Source: Brevibacillus composti
GTDB lineage: Bacteria; Bacillota; Bacilli; Brevibacillales; Brevibacillaceae
Direction: 5' to 3'
Assembly (NCBI RefSeq): GCF_016406105.1
Contig: NZ_CP066308.1
Location: forward strand, 1,399,501 to 1,463,500
DNA length: 64,000 nucleotides
The position numbers and the translations under genes were made by a program. Positions 23,670-32,522 of the stretch are shown one piece after another. Position 1 is the stretch's first letter, and every line of letters begins with the position of its first letter. Under the pieces are notes generated by a model. It saw nothing but the letters and a program-made list of their open reading frames with translations. It ran no database searches and was not told the origin of the DNA.

Positions 23670-23938
23670 AATACGATTTCCAAGCCGCGGAGCGGCGGAT
23701 TGAGGAACTGAAACTGATCTATCGGCAAATAAAGGAGCAGCATCAAGAGGACGGCACCTGGGACTGGTGGATCATGGCACAGATCGAGGAGATCGAGCTG
23801 GAGATCGAAGAGGCCAAACGCAAAATGGCCGTCAGGCAGGACGGCCATCCAGCAAAAGCTGTTTCAAATGTTATCACTCCGATTATACCTGCTTGGCAAA
23901 CAGCGAGCAAGGAGGTCGTGCAAAGTGGGAGCCTTTAA
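23666..23938 (+). CDS. Hypothetical early phage protein with coiled coil
   Basis: A 90-residue protein with a charged helical N-terminal half (QAAERRIEELKLIYRQIKEQ, then EEIELEIEEAKRKMA). Its ATG overlaps the previous stop. It overlaps the beginning of the next, frameshifted, zinc-ribbon gene by 14 bases. Unknown function. Confidence 0.6.
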   Translation: MKYDFQAAERRIEELKLIYRQIKEQHQEDGTWDWWIMAQIEEIELEIEEAKRKMAVRQDGHPAKAVSNVITPIIPAWQTASKEVVQSGSL

Positions 23939-24106
23939 GGATTCGATCATCTTCGACGAGGCGGACAGGCCGTTGGACTATTGTGATGATTGTGGAAACG
24001 GGATTTATGCGGCCAAGCAATCTGGAAGATCGGCGGAGAGATCTACTGTTGTAGTGCATGCTTCAAAAACGCTATCGGTGCTGTTGAGCCGATGCGGATC
24101 ACATAA
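23925..24106 (+). pseudogene. Frameshifted small zinc-ribbon protein
   Basis: From a GTG behind AAGGAGG the frame reads PLDYCDDCGNGIYAAKQ. It then continues sensibly only in the -1 frame: AIWKIGGEIYCCSACFKNAI, ending GAVEPMRIT at TAA 24104-24106. Joined, the two parts give a CxxC-x(~19)-CxxC zinc ribbon of about 60 residues, of a kind common in Gram-positive phage early regions. The break lies around 24010-24030 and would be mended by one extra base. The uninterrupted frame instead runs to 24155 with an unlikely composition. Either a real mutation or a sequencing error. Confidence 0.6.
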
Positions 24107-24286
24107 TCACATAGTCGAAACCGGCGGCAATGCCCCGCTGGTCGCAGGGAGATGACCGCCCCTGCCTGATGAGACAGGTCTACATATGCGAGGTCAAAGC
24201 GTGGCGCAGCCGATGGAGCTGCAACGGCTGGCAGAGAGGTTGGGCTGCTGGCGGCCTCGTGACAAACGAAGAAGGGAGGAGAAACA

Positions 24287-24643
24287 GTGTTCAAATTGGA
24301 CGAGTTTGCAAACGGTGCTCTTGCAGAGAAATTCAACATTGAAGCACAGCGAGTGCTGGAGAACATCGCGGATCCCAATACGGATCCAAAGAAGGCACGT
24401 ACCATCACTTTGACAGTCACACTCAAAGCTGATGAAAACCGCGAACTGGCTATGGTTGACATCAACGCCAAGGCATCCCTTGCACCTGCAAAAGGTGTGC
24501 AAACGAAAATCATCATGGGTCGCGACAGACAAGGGAAGGTTGAAGCTGCAGAACTGAAATCTGGCGTAGTCGGTCAAACCTACATCACAGATGAAGGCGA
24601 TGTAGCTGATGATCGCGGGAACAAAGTTGTGCAATTCAAATAA
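24287..24643 (+). CDS. Phage early protein, often named replication terminator protein
   Basis: A 118-residue beta-rich protein starting FKLDEFANGALAEKFNIEAQ. I recall very similar proteins in Bacillus and Paenibacillus prophages labelled replication terminator protein; the experimental basis of that name is unclear to me. A GTG start follows GGGAGGAGAAACA. It lies at the head of the recombination module (ATPase, Sak4-like protein, DUF669, helicase). The 180 bases before it hold only weak, overlapping frames and no gene I can support. Confidence 0.65.
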   Translation: MFKLDEFANGALAEKFNIEAQRVLENIADPNTDPKKARTITLTVTLKADENRELAMVDINAKASLAPAKGVQTKIIMGRDRQGKVEAAELKSGVVGQTYITDEGDVADDRGNKVVQFK

Positions 24644-24659
24644 TCGGGGAGGCTAACCC

Positions 24660-24911
24660 ATGTTGAAAGAAGCTCTGCAGTATTTGATTGGTCTTGGAAA
24701 TGCAAAAATTTTCAATTCTGTTAGCGGCCAGGAGTACGCTTCGCAAACGGTTCACTTGCTCAAACGACCAACACCAGATGCGTTGGTCGTCAGTTTCAAC
24801 TTCGCTTGCTGGGCGGGAAATTACTTCAAATATAAAACCCAGCGTTGCCGCGCTGGGTTCGCACAATACTATAGTTTGCTCCATCATAGCACAGTTGGAG
24901 CATGGAGGTAA
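24660..24911 (+). pseudogene. Probable truncated remnant of a phage early protein
   Basis: The first ~45 residues (LKEALQYLIGLGNAKIF, then YASQTVHLLKRPTPDALVV) resemble the start of a longer phage protein usually found at this place in related prophages; this is from memory. After DALVV the reading becomes rich in Cys, Phe and Tyr and runs through a strong hairpin (24836-24859) into the next gene's ribosome site. This suggests that the 3' part was deleted. The ATG follows GGGAGG. It may still make an 83-residue product. Confidence 0.4.
24836..24859. terminator. Strong hairpin, terminator-like
   Basis: AACCCAGCG / CGCTGGGTT with a six-base loop. A T-rich tail is present only on the minus strand, although the neighbouring genes are rightward. 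It lies inside the truncated reading frame. Confidence 0.4.
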
Positions 24912-24913
24912 AT

Positions 24914-26248
24914 ATGATAAAGATCAATAAACTGGAAATTGAAAACGTCAAGCGCGTCAAAGCGGTCAAAATGGAGCCGACCGCGAACGGCCTGACGATT
25001 GTCGGCGGGAAGAATAGCCAAGGGAAAACGAGCGTACTGGACGCGATTGCATGGGGCTTGGGCGGAAATAAGTACCGCCCTTCCCAGCCCGCTCGCGAGG
25101 GATCAGCAGTACCGCCCTATCTCCATATCGTCTTGTCCAACGGCCTGATCGTTGAGCGTAAAGGGAAAAACAGCGACTTGAAAATCATCGACCCGAACGG
25201 CCAAAAGGGTGGCCAACAGTTGCTTGACAGCTTCGTGGAAGAACTGGCGATCGATTTGCCCAAGTTTATGAACGCGAGCGCCAAGGAAAAAACGGCCATT
25301 CTGCTACGTATCATTGGCGTAGGTGATCGTCTACATGAATTGGAGCGTCAAGAACAGGAGTTGTACAACCGACGTCATGCGATTGGGCAGATTGCCGACC
25401 AGAAGGCCAAATTCGCCAAAGAACAACCATACTTTCCGGATGCTCCAAAAGAGCCAATTTCAGCATCGGAGTTGATCCGTCAGCAGCAAGAAATCCTCGC
25501 CCGGAACGGCGAGAACCAGCGCAAGCGGCAGCGGCTGGCGCAGATTCAGGTGGCATACGCAAATCAAGGAGAAGAAGTCAGGAGATTAAAAGCGTTGCTG
25601 GCCGAAGCTGAAACAAAATATGCGCAACTGGGGGAAGACTTGGAGATTGCCCAGAAAGACACGCTCGACCTGATCGACGAATCAACCGCTGAGTTGGAGG
25701 CGAACATCCGTCAGATCGACGAGATCAACCGTAAGGTCCGGGCAAATCTGGACAAGGACAAGGCTGAAGCGGATGCCAACGACTACCGCGTGCAATACGA
25801 AGCATTGACGGCCGAAATTACAGCCATTCGCCGCCAGAAGACGGAATTGTTGACGAACGCGAATCTGCCGCTGCCTGGCCTGTCGGTCGAAGATGGCGAG
25901 CTGGTCTACAACGGTCAGCGCTGGGATAACATGAGCGGTTCCGAACAGCTCCGAGTGGCGACGGCAATCGTGCGGCGACTGAAACCAAACTGCGGATTTA
26001 TTCTGTTGGACAAGCTGGAGCAGATGGATTTGGAGACACTTCGGGAGTTCGGTGCATGGTTAGAGCAGGAGGGACTGCAGGCGATCGCCACGCGCGTCAG
26101 CACAGGCGAAGAATGCTCCATCATCATTGAGGACGGTTACGTTGTCGGTCAGGAGGGCGTGCAATTACAGCAGCCGCCAGGCGAAATCGATCCCGGACCA
26201 ACATGGGGCACCGGGTCGAAAACAACGTGGAAAGCAGGTGAGTTTTAA
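24914..26248 (+). CDS. SMC/RecF/SbcC-like ATPase
   Basis: About 444 residues. The Walker A is GGKNSQGKTS (residues 31-40), followed by SVLDAIAWGLGG as in RecF/SbcC proteins. A long coiled coil fills about residues 130-310. The C-terminal ABC signature and D-loop region includes NMSGSEQLRVATAIV and GFILLDKLEQMD. It is probably the ATPase of a phage recombination or replication-repair complex. The ATG at 24914 follows GGAGG by seven bases; an upstream ATG at 24902 lies within that site. Confidence 0.82.
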   Translation: MIKINKLEIENVKRVKAVKMEPTANGLTIVGGKNSQGKTSVLDAIAWGLGGNKYRPSQPAREGSAVPPYLHIVLSNGLIVERKGKNSDLKIIDPNGQKGGQQLLDSFVEELAIDLPKFMNASAKEKTAILLRIIGVGDRLHELERQEQELYNRRHAIGQIADQKAKFAKEQPYFPDAPKEPISASELIRQQQEILARNGENQRKRQRLAQIQVAYANQGEEVRRLKALLAEAETKYAQLGEDLEIAQKDTLDLIDESTAELEANIRQIDEINRKVRANLDKDKAEADANDYRVQYEALTAEITAIRRQKTELLTNANLPLPGLSVEDGELVYNGQRWDNMSGSEQLRVATAIVRRLKPNCGFILLDKLEQMDLETLREFGAWLEQEGLQAIATRVSTGEECSIIIEDGYVVGQEGVQLQQPPGEIDPGPTWGTGSKTTWKAGEF

Positions 26249-26250
26249 CA

Positions 26251-27327
26251 ATGCAAGTCATCAGAGGGAAAGTCCAGAAGGCTAAAAAGGTTGTGCTCTA
26301 TGGCCCAGAGGGGATTGGCAAGTCCTCTCTGGCCGCCCGGTTCCCGCGGCCCATTTTTATTGACACGGAAGGGTCGACGACGGAAATGGACGTTGATCGC
26401 CTGCCAAAGCCGACGAGTTGGGAAATGCTCAAGCAACAGGTCCAGTGGGTGAAGCAACAAGCCGGGCAGTTCGGGACACTCGTCATCGATACGATCGACT
26501 GGGCGGAACTGCTTTGTAACGAAAGTGTATGCGCGGCTCACCAGAAGCGAGGTATCGAGGACTTCGGATACGGCAAGGGATACATTTACGCAGAGGAAGA
26601 GTTTGGTCGTTTTTTAAATCTGCTAAGCGACGTGATCGAAGCCGGAATAAATGTCGTCCTCAACGCGCACTCGCAAATCGTTAAGTTTGAGCAGCCCGAC
26701 GAGATGGGGGCCTATGATCGCTACCAGTTGAAATTGGGCAAGAAAACGGGTTCGCGCACTGCTGCCCTGGTCAAAGAATGGGCAGACATGGTCTTGTTCA
26801 TCAACTATAAAACATTCTCCGTCGCGACGGATGACAAGGGTAGGAAGCATAAGGGACAAGGCGGCGTCAGGACGGTCTACGCCACGCATCACCCGGCCTG
26901 GGACGCGAAAAATCGTCACGGATTGCCGGATGAATTCCCGCTGGACTATGCCCATATCGCCCACATTTTTGAGGGTCCTACAAACGCGCAACCTGTCCAA
27001 ACGCCTCCTGTAGCAACTCCGCCGGTACAGGAAGCATGGGGAAAGATGACCGACGAGCAACAGCTGCCACAGGAACAACAACCTTCTGCCGAAGAAGCAT
27101 TGAAACCGCATATCCCAACCGACATTCCAGCCTCATTGCGCGATCTGATGGTCCAACATCAGGTGTCCGAAAATGAAATTCAAATCGTGGTAAGCAAGAG
27201 AGGTTACTATCCGATGGATACACCAATCGCCAATTACGATCCTGGCTTCGTCGAAGGTGTGTTGGTCGGAGCATGGCCACAAGTTTTCGAAATGATTAAA
27301 GCCATCAGAAATGACTTGCCATTTTAA
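26251..27327 (+). CDS. Sak4-like RecA-fold ATPase (AAA_24)
   Basis: A 358-residue protein with Walker A GPEGIGKSS (residues 18-26), then PRPIFIDTEGSTTEMDVDRL and Walker B TLVIDTIDWAE. This is the AAA_24 or Sak4 type of phage single-strand annealing or RecA-like ATPases. The C-terminal third is rich in Pro and Gln and then holds a small helical domain. The start is two bases past the upstream stop, in a recombination operon with the SMC-like ATPase and the DUF669 protein. Role in DNA annealing is inferred from the family. Confidence 0.8.
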   Translation: MQVIRGKVQKAKKVVLYGPEGIGKSSLAARFPRPIFIDTEGSTTEMDVDRLPKPTSWEMLKQQVQWVKQQAGQFGTLVIDTIDWAELLCNESVCAAHQKRGIEDFGYGKGYIYAEEEFGRFLNLLSDVIEAGINVVLNAHSQIVKFEQPDEMGAYDRYQLKLGKKTGSRTAALVKEWADMVLFINYKTFSVATDDKGRKHKGQGGVRTVYATHHPAWDAKNRHGLPDEFPLDYAHIAHIFEGPTNAQPVQTPPVATPPVQEAWGKMTDEQQLPQEQQPSAEEALKPHIPTDIPASLRDLMVQHQVSENEIQIVVSKRGYYPMDTPIANYDPGFVEGVLVGAWPQVFEMIKAIRNDLPF

Positions 27328-27345
27328 CAACGGGAGGAAATACAC

Positions 27346-27897
27346 ATGAATCAAATGGATAGAGAACTGAATTGGGACGACGAAATTCAAAAGGACGGCG
27401 GAGAGTTTATCGTACTGCCAGAAGGTGACTACAATTTTACGGTCACGAAGTTCGAGCGCGGGCGTTTCAATGGGAGCGAGAAAATGCCGCCGTGCAACCA
27501 AGCAAAACTGGAGTTGACCATTCACTCCCCTCAACACGGCGATGTGATCGTTTTCCATAACCTTTTCTTGCACACCAAGACAGAAGGGCTGCTCTCCAAC
27601 TTCTTTACAGGGATCGGTCAAAAGAAGAAGGGTGAGCCGTTGCGTATGAACTGGAACGCGGTTGTGGGTGCAAAAGGTCGGTTGAAGTTGGAGATCAACA
27701 GATTTAAAGGCAAGGATGGCGTGGAGCGAACCAATAACCAGGTCAAGTCCTTCTATCCTTATGATGAAGTTTTTGGAAAGCAACAACAGCAATACCAGCA
27801 GCCATCTCAGTTTCAACAACAGCCGCAACAAATCCAATATCAAACACCGTTCCCGACCAGCCAGCAAAACGGCGGGTTTACGCCGGGCCAGTTTTAG
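27346..27897 (+). CDS. DUF669 phage protein, probable single-strand DNA-binding role
   Basis: A 183-residue protein. Residues 1-140 form a DUF669 domain (LPEGDYNFTVTKFERGRFNG; the LPEGDY turn is typical). The tail is a Gln-rich linker ending PGQF, reminiscent of the flexible tail of SSB proteins, though without the acidic tip. DUF669 genes commonly neighbour Sak4 and helicase genes in phages. A GGGAGG site precedes the ATG. SSB-like action is inference. Confidence 0.8.
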   Translation: MNQMDRELNWDDEIQKDGGEFIVLPEGDYNFTVTKFERGRFNGSEKMPPCNQAKLELTIHSPQHGDVIVFHNLFLHTKTEGLLSNFFTGIGQKKKGEPLRMNWNAVVGAKGRLKLEINRFKGKDGVERTNNQVKSFYPYDEVFGKQQQQYQQPSQFQQQPQQIQYQTPFPTSQQNGGFTPGQF

Positions 27898-27906
27898 GAG
27901 GGGACT

Positions 27907-29490
27907 ATGGAACTCAGACCATACCAACAAAAGGCGCGGGAAGCAATTCAAACGGAATGGAGAAACGGCGTGAAAAAGACGCTCTTGGTCCTCCCAACCG
28001 GATGCGGCAAGACGATCGTATTCTCGAAGGTTATCGAAGACCGCGTAAGGCTGGGCGAGCGTGTGCTCGTCCTAGCCCACCGCGGAGAGTTGCTGGACCA
28101 AGCAGCCGATAAACTGGAGAAGTCAACTGGATTGAAGTGTGCGAGGGAAAAAGCTGAACAAACATCAGTCGGCAGCTGGTATCGCGTTGTCGTTGGAAGC
28201 GTACAAACCATGATGCGCGAAAAACGACTGGAGCAATTTGACCGGAACTTCTTTGATACGATCATCATCGACGAGGCCCATCATTGTCTTTCCGACAGCT
28301 ATCAACGGGTGCTGCAATATTTTGATTCGGCTAACGTATTAGGCGTGACGGCTACGCCAGACCGGGGAGATATGCGAAATCTCGGATCATATTTTGAAAG
28401 CTTGGCTTTTGAGTACACGTTGCCGAGAGCAATCAAAGAAGGATACCTCAGCCCGATCAAGGCATTGACCATCCCATTGCAGCTGGATTTGTCAGCGGTC
28501 GGACAACAGGCCGGTGACTTTAAAAACAGCGATCTGGGGACAGCTTTGGACCCGTACCTGGAATCGATCGCTGCCGAAATGTGGCGCGTTGCCCAAGACA
28601 GGAAAATCGTCGTGTTCCTCCCGTTGGTTAGGACCAGTCAAAAATTCACGAATATTTTGAATAACATTGGCTTCCGCGCCGCCGAAGTCAATGGCGAATC
28701 ACAGGACCGAGCAATGATTTTGGATGACTTCGATAAGGACAGATACAACGTCCTGTGCAATTCCATGCTGCTTACAGAAGGCTGGGATTGTCCCAGCGTG
28801 GATTGCGTAGTTGTCTTGCGGCCGACGAAAGTCCGTAGTCTTTACAGTCAAATGGTCGGGCGAGGTACCCGGCTCCATCCTGGAAAAACTGAGCTGTTGT
28901 TGCTGGATTTCTTGTGGCATACCGAGCGACATGAACTCTGCCACCCTGCCCACCTTATCGCCGAGAACGAAGAGATTGCGAAGGCCATGACCAAGCAGAT
29001 CGAGCAGGCGGGCATCCCACTGGATCTGGAGGCGGTAGAGAAGCAGGCAACCGAAGATGTGGTCGCGCAGCGCGAGGAAGCGCTGGCAAAGCAGCTCGCC
29101 GAAATGAAGAAACGAAAACGGCAGCTTGTAGATCCCTTGCAATTTGAGATGAGCATCCAGGCGGAGGATCTTGCCAGTTACGTGCCAGTATTCGGTTGGC
29201 AGATGTCTCCGCCAAGTGATAGTCAGTTGAAAGCATTAGAAAAGATGGGGATTTATCCGGATGAAATTGACAACGCCGGAAAAGCATCACTCTTACTTGA
29301 ACGTCTGGAGAAACGTAGACAAGAAGGATTAACTACTCCTAAGCAAATTCGATTTTTGGAACAGCGAGGATTCAATCATGTCGGTACTTGGTCATTTGAA
29401 TCTGCCAAACGACTGATCGATAGAATTGCAGCCAATGGATGGCGTATTCCAAATGATATTAACCCCAAAGAATACCGGCCAGAGGTGTGA
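27907..29490 (+). CDS. Superfamily 2 DEAD/DEAH-box helicase
   Basis: A 527-residue helicase with motif I PTGCGKT (30-36), motif II DEAH (122-125), motif III VTATPDRGD and motif VI QMVGRGTRLHPGK. The C-terminal third (from about 400) is a helical extension with repeats such as PPSDSQLKALEKMGIYPDEI and TPKQIRFLEQRG. It resembles RecQ/UvsW-like phage helicases that unwind or branch-migrate DNA during replication and repair. The ATG follows AGGAGGGG. Part of the replication operon. Confidence 0.9.
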   Translation: MELRPYQQKAREAIQTEWRNGVKKTLLVLPTGCGKTIVFSKVIEDRVRLGERVLVLAHRGELLDQAADKLEKSTGLKCAREKAEQTSVGSWYRVVVGSVQTMMREKRLEQFDRNFFDTIIIDEAHHCLSDSYQRVLQYFDSANVLGVTATPDRGDMRNLGSYFESLAFEYTLPRAIKEGYLSPIKALTIPLQLDLSAVGQQAGDFKNSDLGTALDPYLESIAAEMWRVAQDRKIVVFLPLVRTSQKFTNILNNIGFRAAEVNGESQDRAMILDDFDKDRYNVLCNSMLLTEGWDCPSVDCVVVLRPTKVRSLYSQMVGRGTRLHPGKTELLLLDFLWHTERHELCHPAHLIAENEEIAKAMTKQIEQAGIPLDLEAVEKQATEDVVAQREEALAKQLAEMKKRKRQLVDPLQFEMSIQAEDLASYVPVFGWQMSPPSDSQLKALEKMGIYPDEIDNAGKASLLLERLEKRRQEGLTTPKQIRFLEQRGFNHVGTWSFESAKRLIDRIAANGWRIPNDINPKEYRPEV

Positions 29491-29493
29491 CGG

Positions 29494-29997
29494 ATGCGAA
29501 TTATTGATTTAACGAATCAAAGAATCGGCAGATTGACAGTATTAAGTCGCTCAGGAAATATCGGAAAACACCCAGCATGGTTATGTAAATGTGATTGCGG
29601 AAAAACAACGACAGTGAGAGGCGACCACCTAAGAAATAATTTAATCAGAAGCTGTGGTTGCCTTGAAGAAGAAAACAGAAAAAATGGAGCAAATACCAAA
29701 CACGGTGGCAGAAATTCTCGACTTTATGAAATTTGGTCTGGAATGCTCAAACGGTGTAACAACCCAAACAGTCACTCTTATGAGAATTACGGTGGCAGGG
29801 GTATTAAAGTTTGTGATGATTGGTTGGATTTCTCGAAATTTCGTGATTGGGCATTAAAACACGGATATTCTGATTCACTAAGTATTGATCGAATCAATAA
29901 CGACGGAAATTATGAACCATCTAACTGCAGGTGGACAGATGCAAAGACTCAAGCTAATAACAGGAGAAAAAGACGAAAAAGTCTTTCAGTGGGGTAA
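29494..29997 (+). CDS. HNH/AP2-like free-standing homing endonuclease candidate
   Basis: A 167-residue basic protein. The N-terminal half has a CxC...CGC pair (CKCDCGKTT, SCGC) suggesting zinc binding. The C-terminal half contains IDRINNDGNYEPSNCRW, the typical core of a widespread class of phage HNH/AP2-like DNA-binding proteins. Its DNA is visibly more AT-rich than the helicase and primase genes around it, and it is wedged four bases behind one and five before the other. This fits a recently inserted selfish gene. Nuclease activity is inference. Confidence 0.7.
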   Translation: MRIIDLTNQRIGRLTVLSRSGNIGKHPAWLCKCDCGKTTTVRGDHLRNNLIRSCGCLEEENRKNGANTKHGGRNSRLYEIWSGMLKRCNNPNSHSYENYGGRGIKVCDDWLDFSKFRDWALKHGYSDSLSIDRINNDGNYEPSNCRWTDAKTQANNRRKRRKSLSVG

Positions 29998-30001
29998 AAC
30001 C

Positions 30002-32242
30002 ATGGAGCACAAACTCGATCTTATTGCACTGCTGGCCTATATCGACCCAGCTCAATTGACATACCAGGAGTGGCTTAGTGTAGGCATGGCCCTCAAATAC
30101 GAGGGCTATACCGCAGCTGACTGGGATAACTGGAGCAAACGTGATCCGGCCCGGTACCATCCCGGTGAGTGCTTCAAAAAGTGGACGACGTTCGAAGGGG
30201 CTGGCACACCTGTTACGGGGGCAACGATCACGCAGATGGCCAAGGACAACGGCTGGGTGCCACGTTCTGATCGAGATGGCCGGGAACTCGGATGGGATGA
30301 CGAGATAGCTGGCGATTACGTGGTGGTCGATAAGAACTGGATCGAGGGCAAGGAGATCCACGAGCCAGCCGTTTGGAACCCAGTGCAGCAATTGACCACA
30401 TACCTGCAGACGCTCTTCGAGGCATCTGAAAATGTCGGCTACGTTACGGAATCGTGGCAAGACGATGACGGTAAGTACCTACCCACCAAAGGGGCGTGGG
30501 ACCGAACTGCCGGCGAGCTGATTGAACTGCTACATATGTGCGAAGGTGACATCGGAGCAGTGCTCGGTGACTATAATCCAGCAGCCGGTGCGTGGATCCG
30601 GTTCAACCCGCTGGATGGCAAAGGCGTCAAAAACGAAAACGTGACCGAATTCCGGTACGCCTTGGTCGAGTCCGATACCATGGACATTGAAAAGCAGCAT
30701 GCGATCATGCGCGAGCTGGAGCTGCCAATAGCTGTCCTCGTATACAGCGGCGGGAAGAGTCTCCACGCCATCGTGCGAGTGGAAGCAGCCAACTACGACG
30801 AGTACCGCAAACGGGTGGACTACCTGTATAACGTCTGCAAAAAGAATGGGCTGAATATCGACAACCAAAATCGCAATCCATCCAGGCTGTCGCGAATGCC
30901 GGGCGTCGAGAGGAACGGGAAAAAGCAATTCATCGTCGACACCAACATCGGGAAAGCGAGCTGGGCCGAATGGCACGAATGGATCGAGGGCATCAACGAC
31001 GATCTGCCAGATCCAGAGAGCTTGGCGAACTATTGGGATAACATGCCGTCATTGGCTCCGCCGTTAATTGAGGGTGTGCTCCGGCAAGGCCATAAAATGC
31101 TGATGGCTGGGCCGTCGAAGGCCGGCAAGTCTTTTGCCTTGATTGAGCTTTCCATAGCCATTGCCGAGGGAGAGCGATGGTTGGGCTGGAAGTGCACGCA
31201 GGGGCGAGTCCTCTACGTGAATCTGGAGTTGGATAGCGCGAGTGCGCTTGATCGCTTCAAAAGTGTCTATCAAGCACTGGGACTGGAGCCAAGGAACATT
31301 GATAAGATTGACATCTGGAATTTGCGCGGGAAATCAGTCCCGATGGACAAGCTGGCGCCGAAGCTGATCCGGCGCGCGGCCAAAAAAGGCTATATCGCCG
31401 TCATCATCGACCCAATCTATAAGGTCTTGACTGGTGATGAGAACAGCGCGGACCAGATGGCGCACTTTACCAACCAGTTTGACAAGATCGCGACAGAGCT
31501 GGGAGCCAGCGTCATCTACTGCCACCACCATTCAAAAGGTGCCCAAGGGGGCAAAAAGTCCATGGACCGCGCAAGCGGCAGCGGCGTATTTGCCCGCGAC
31601 CCAGACGCGCTCATCGACCTTGTGGAGTTAGATGTTACGGAGGATCTGCTCAAGCAGGAGGAAAACAAGGCCGTTTGCGCGGCGTACCAGCAACTCTTTG
31701 AAAAATTCAATCCAGACTATTTGGATGAACATGTATCCCAAGATGATTTGTTGAGCGCCAGGGCGATGGAAGACCACGCTAAACGGGCAATACCGGCACA
31801 TTTGAATGCAGCGCAGGAAAGCATCAAGCAGGCCGTGAAGAGCGTTCGCATCCGGACAGCATGGCGCGTAGAGGGCACATTGCGAGAGTACCCGAAATTC
31901 GAGCCCATCAATATGTGGTTCCAGTATCCGATCCATAAGGTGGACGAGGTGGGCAGCCTGAAGGACATCGAGCCGGAAGGGGAAGCCCCGGCGTGGAAGA
32001 AGGCAGCAGAAAAGCGAAAATCGTCAGCCCAAAAGGAACGCCGGAGCAAAGCCGAGCAGTTTGAAGACGCGGTGAACAATTGTAATTTCGGGGAACCACC
32101 GACAGTAAAAGATGTTGTCGAATGGTTTGGAAAATCTGGCAAAGAGGTGTCTGAGCGGACTGTGAGAGACTGGATCAAAAAGTACGGATATGCTTTGCAA
32201 GATGGTTTGATCGTAAAAGACGATGGCGCAGATCATGATTAA
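30002..32242 (+). CDS. Phage primase-helicase (PriCT-2, AEP primase, RepA-like ATPase)
   Basis: About 746 residues. Order of domains: PriCT_2 (1-85), an archaeo-eukaryotic primase-like part with ESD (223-225) and the s-x-H motif SGGKSLHA (249-256), a RepA/DnaB-like ATPase with Walker A AGPSKAGKS (369-377) and IIDPIYK as Walker B, then a C-terminal winged helix (TVKDVVEWFGKSGKEVSERT). It should prime and unwind at the phage origin. The ATG at 30002 is five bases past the HNH gene; the only ribosome site is a weak GTGGGG. A candidate origin follows it. Confidence 0.85.
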   Translation: MEHKLDLIALLAYIDPAQLTYQEWLSVGMALKYEGYTAADWDNWSKRDPARYHPGECFKKWTTFEGAGTPVTGATITQMAKDNGWVPRSDRDGRELGWDDEIAGDYVVVDKNWIEGKEIHEPAVWNPVQQLTTYLQTLFEASENVGYVTESWQDDDGKYLPTKGAWDRTAGELIELLHMCEGDIGAVLGDYNPAAGAWIRFNPLDGKGVKNENVTEFRYALVESDTMDIEKQHAIMRELELPIAVLVYSGGKSLHAIVRVEAANYDEYRKRVDYLYNVCKKNGLNIDNQNRNPSRLSRMPGVERNGKKQFIVDTNIGKASWAEWHEWIEGINDDLPDPESLANYWDNMPSLAPPLIEGVLRQGHKMLMAGPSKAGKSFALIELSIAIAEGERWLGWKCTQGRVLYVNLELDSASALDRFKSVYQALGLEPRNIDKIDIWNLRGKSVPMDKLAPKLIRRAAKKGYIAVIIDPIYKVLTGDENSADQMAHFTNQFDKIATELGASVIYCHHHSKGAQGGKKSMDRASGSGVFARDPDALIDLVELDVTEDLLKQEENKAVCAAYQQLFEKFNPDYLDEHVSQDDLLSARAMEDHAKRAIPAHLNAAQESIKQAVKSVRIRTAWRVEGTLREYPKFEPINMWFQYPIHKVDEVGSLKDIEPEGEAPAWKKAAEKRKSSAQKERRSKAEQFEDAVNNCNFGEPPTVKDVVEWFGKSGKEVSERTVRDWIKKYGYALQDGLIVKDDGADHD

Positions 32243-32520
32243 TTCCGCCGCCGCCATGAAGCAATATACGGCAAGAATCATGATAACCGCCGCCGCCGCT
32301 AACTAAAACTTCGGCGGCGAACACCATCATTTTATGGTTGCCGCCGCCGAAAAATCAGAATCACGCCTTATATATATAAATATATCGCGCGCCCGTAGTA
32401 ATTAAATTACTGAATTAATTCATGTTTATGATGACTGATAAGTCAGGAAGAAGGTTGCCGCCGCAGGTTTGCGGCAACCCCTTCTGACATCACTGACTTC
32501 CGCGTGAGAAAGGGAGAGAA
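32243..32520. other. Intergenic candidate replication origin (GCC repeats, AT tract, hairpin)
   Basis: This 278-base gap holds four (GCC)n-type blocks: 32245-32255, 32287-32299, 32312-32319 (inverted) and 32339-32349. An 18-base T/A-only tract follows at 32368-32385, then CGCGCGCCC. Next comes a nested inverted repeat: GGTTGCCGC / GCGGCAACC (32453-32461 with 32471-32479) inside AAGTCAG / CTGACTT. Repeats, a melting tract and a hairpin after the primase gene fit an origin. No reading frame is supported here. Confidence 0.5.
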
Positions 32521-32522
32521 AA

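Noticed and set aside
24130-24342. A 70-codon frame rich in Trp, Arg and Cys before the 24287 gene
   Set aside because: No ribosome site, unlikely composition, and most of it overlaps a well-supported gene in another frame.
32245-32349. CRISPR-like array
   Set aside because: The GCC blocks are short triplet runs in both orientations, without constant repeat length or spacers, and no cas genes are near.
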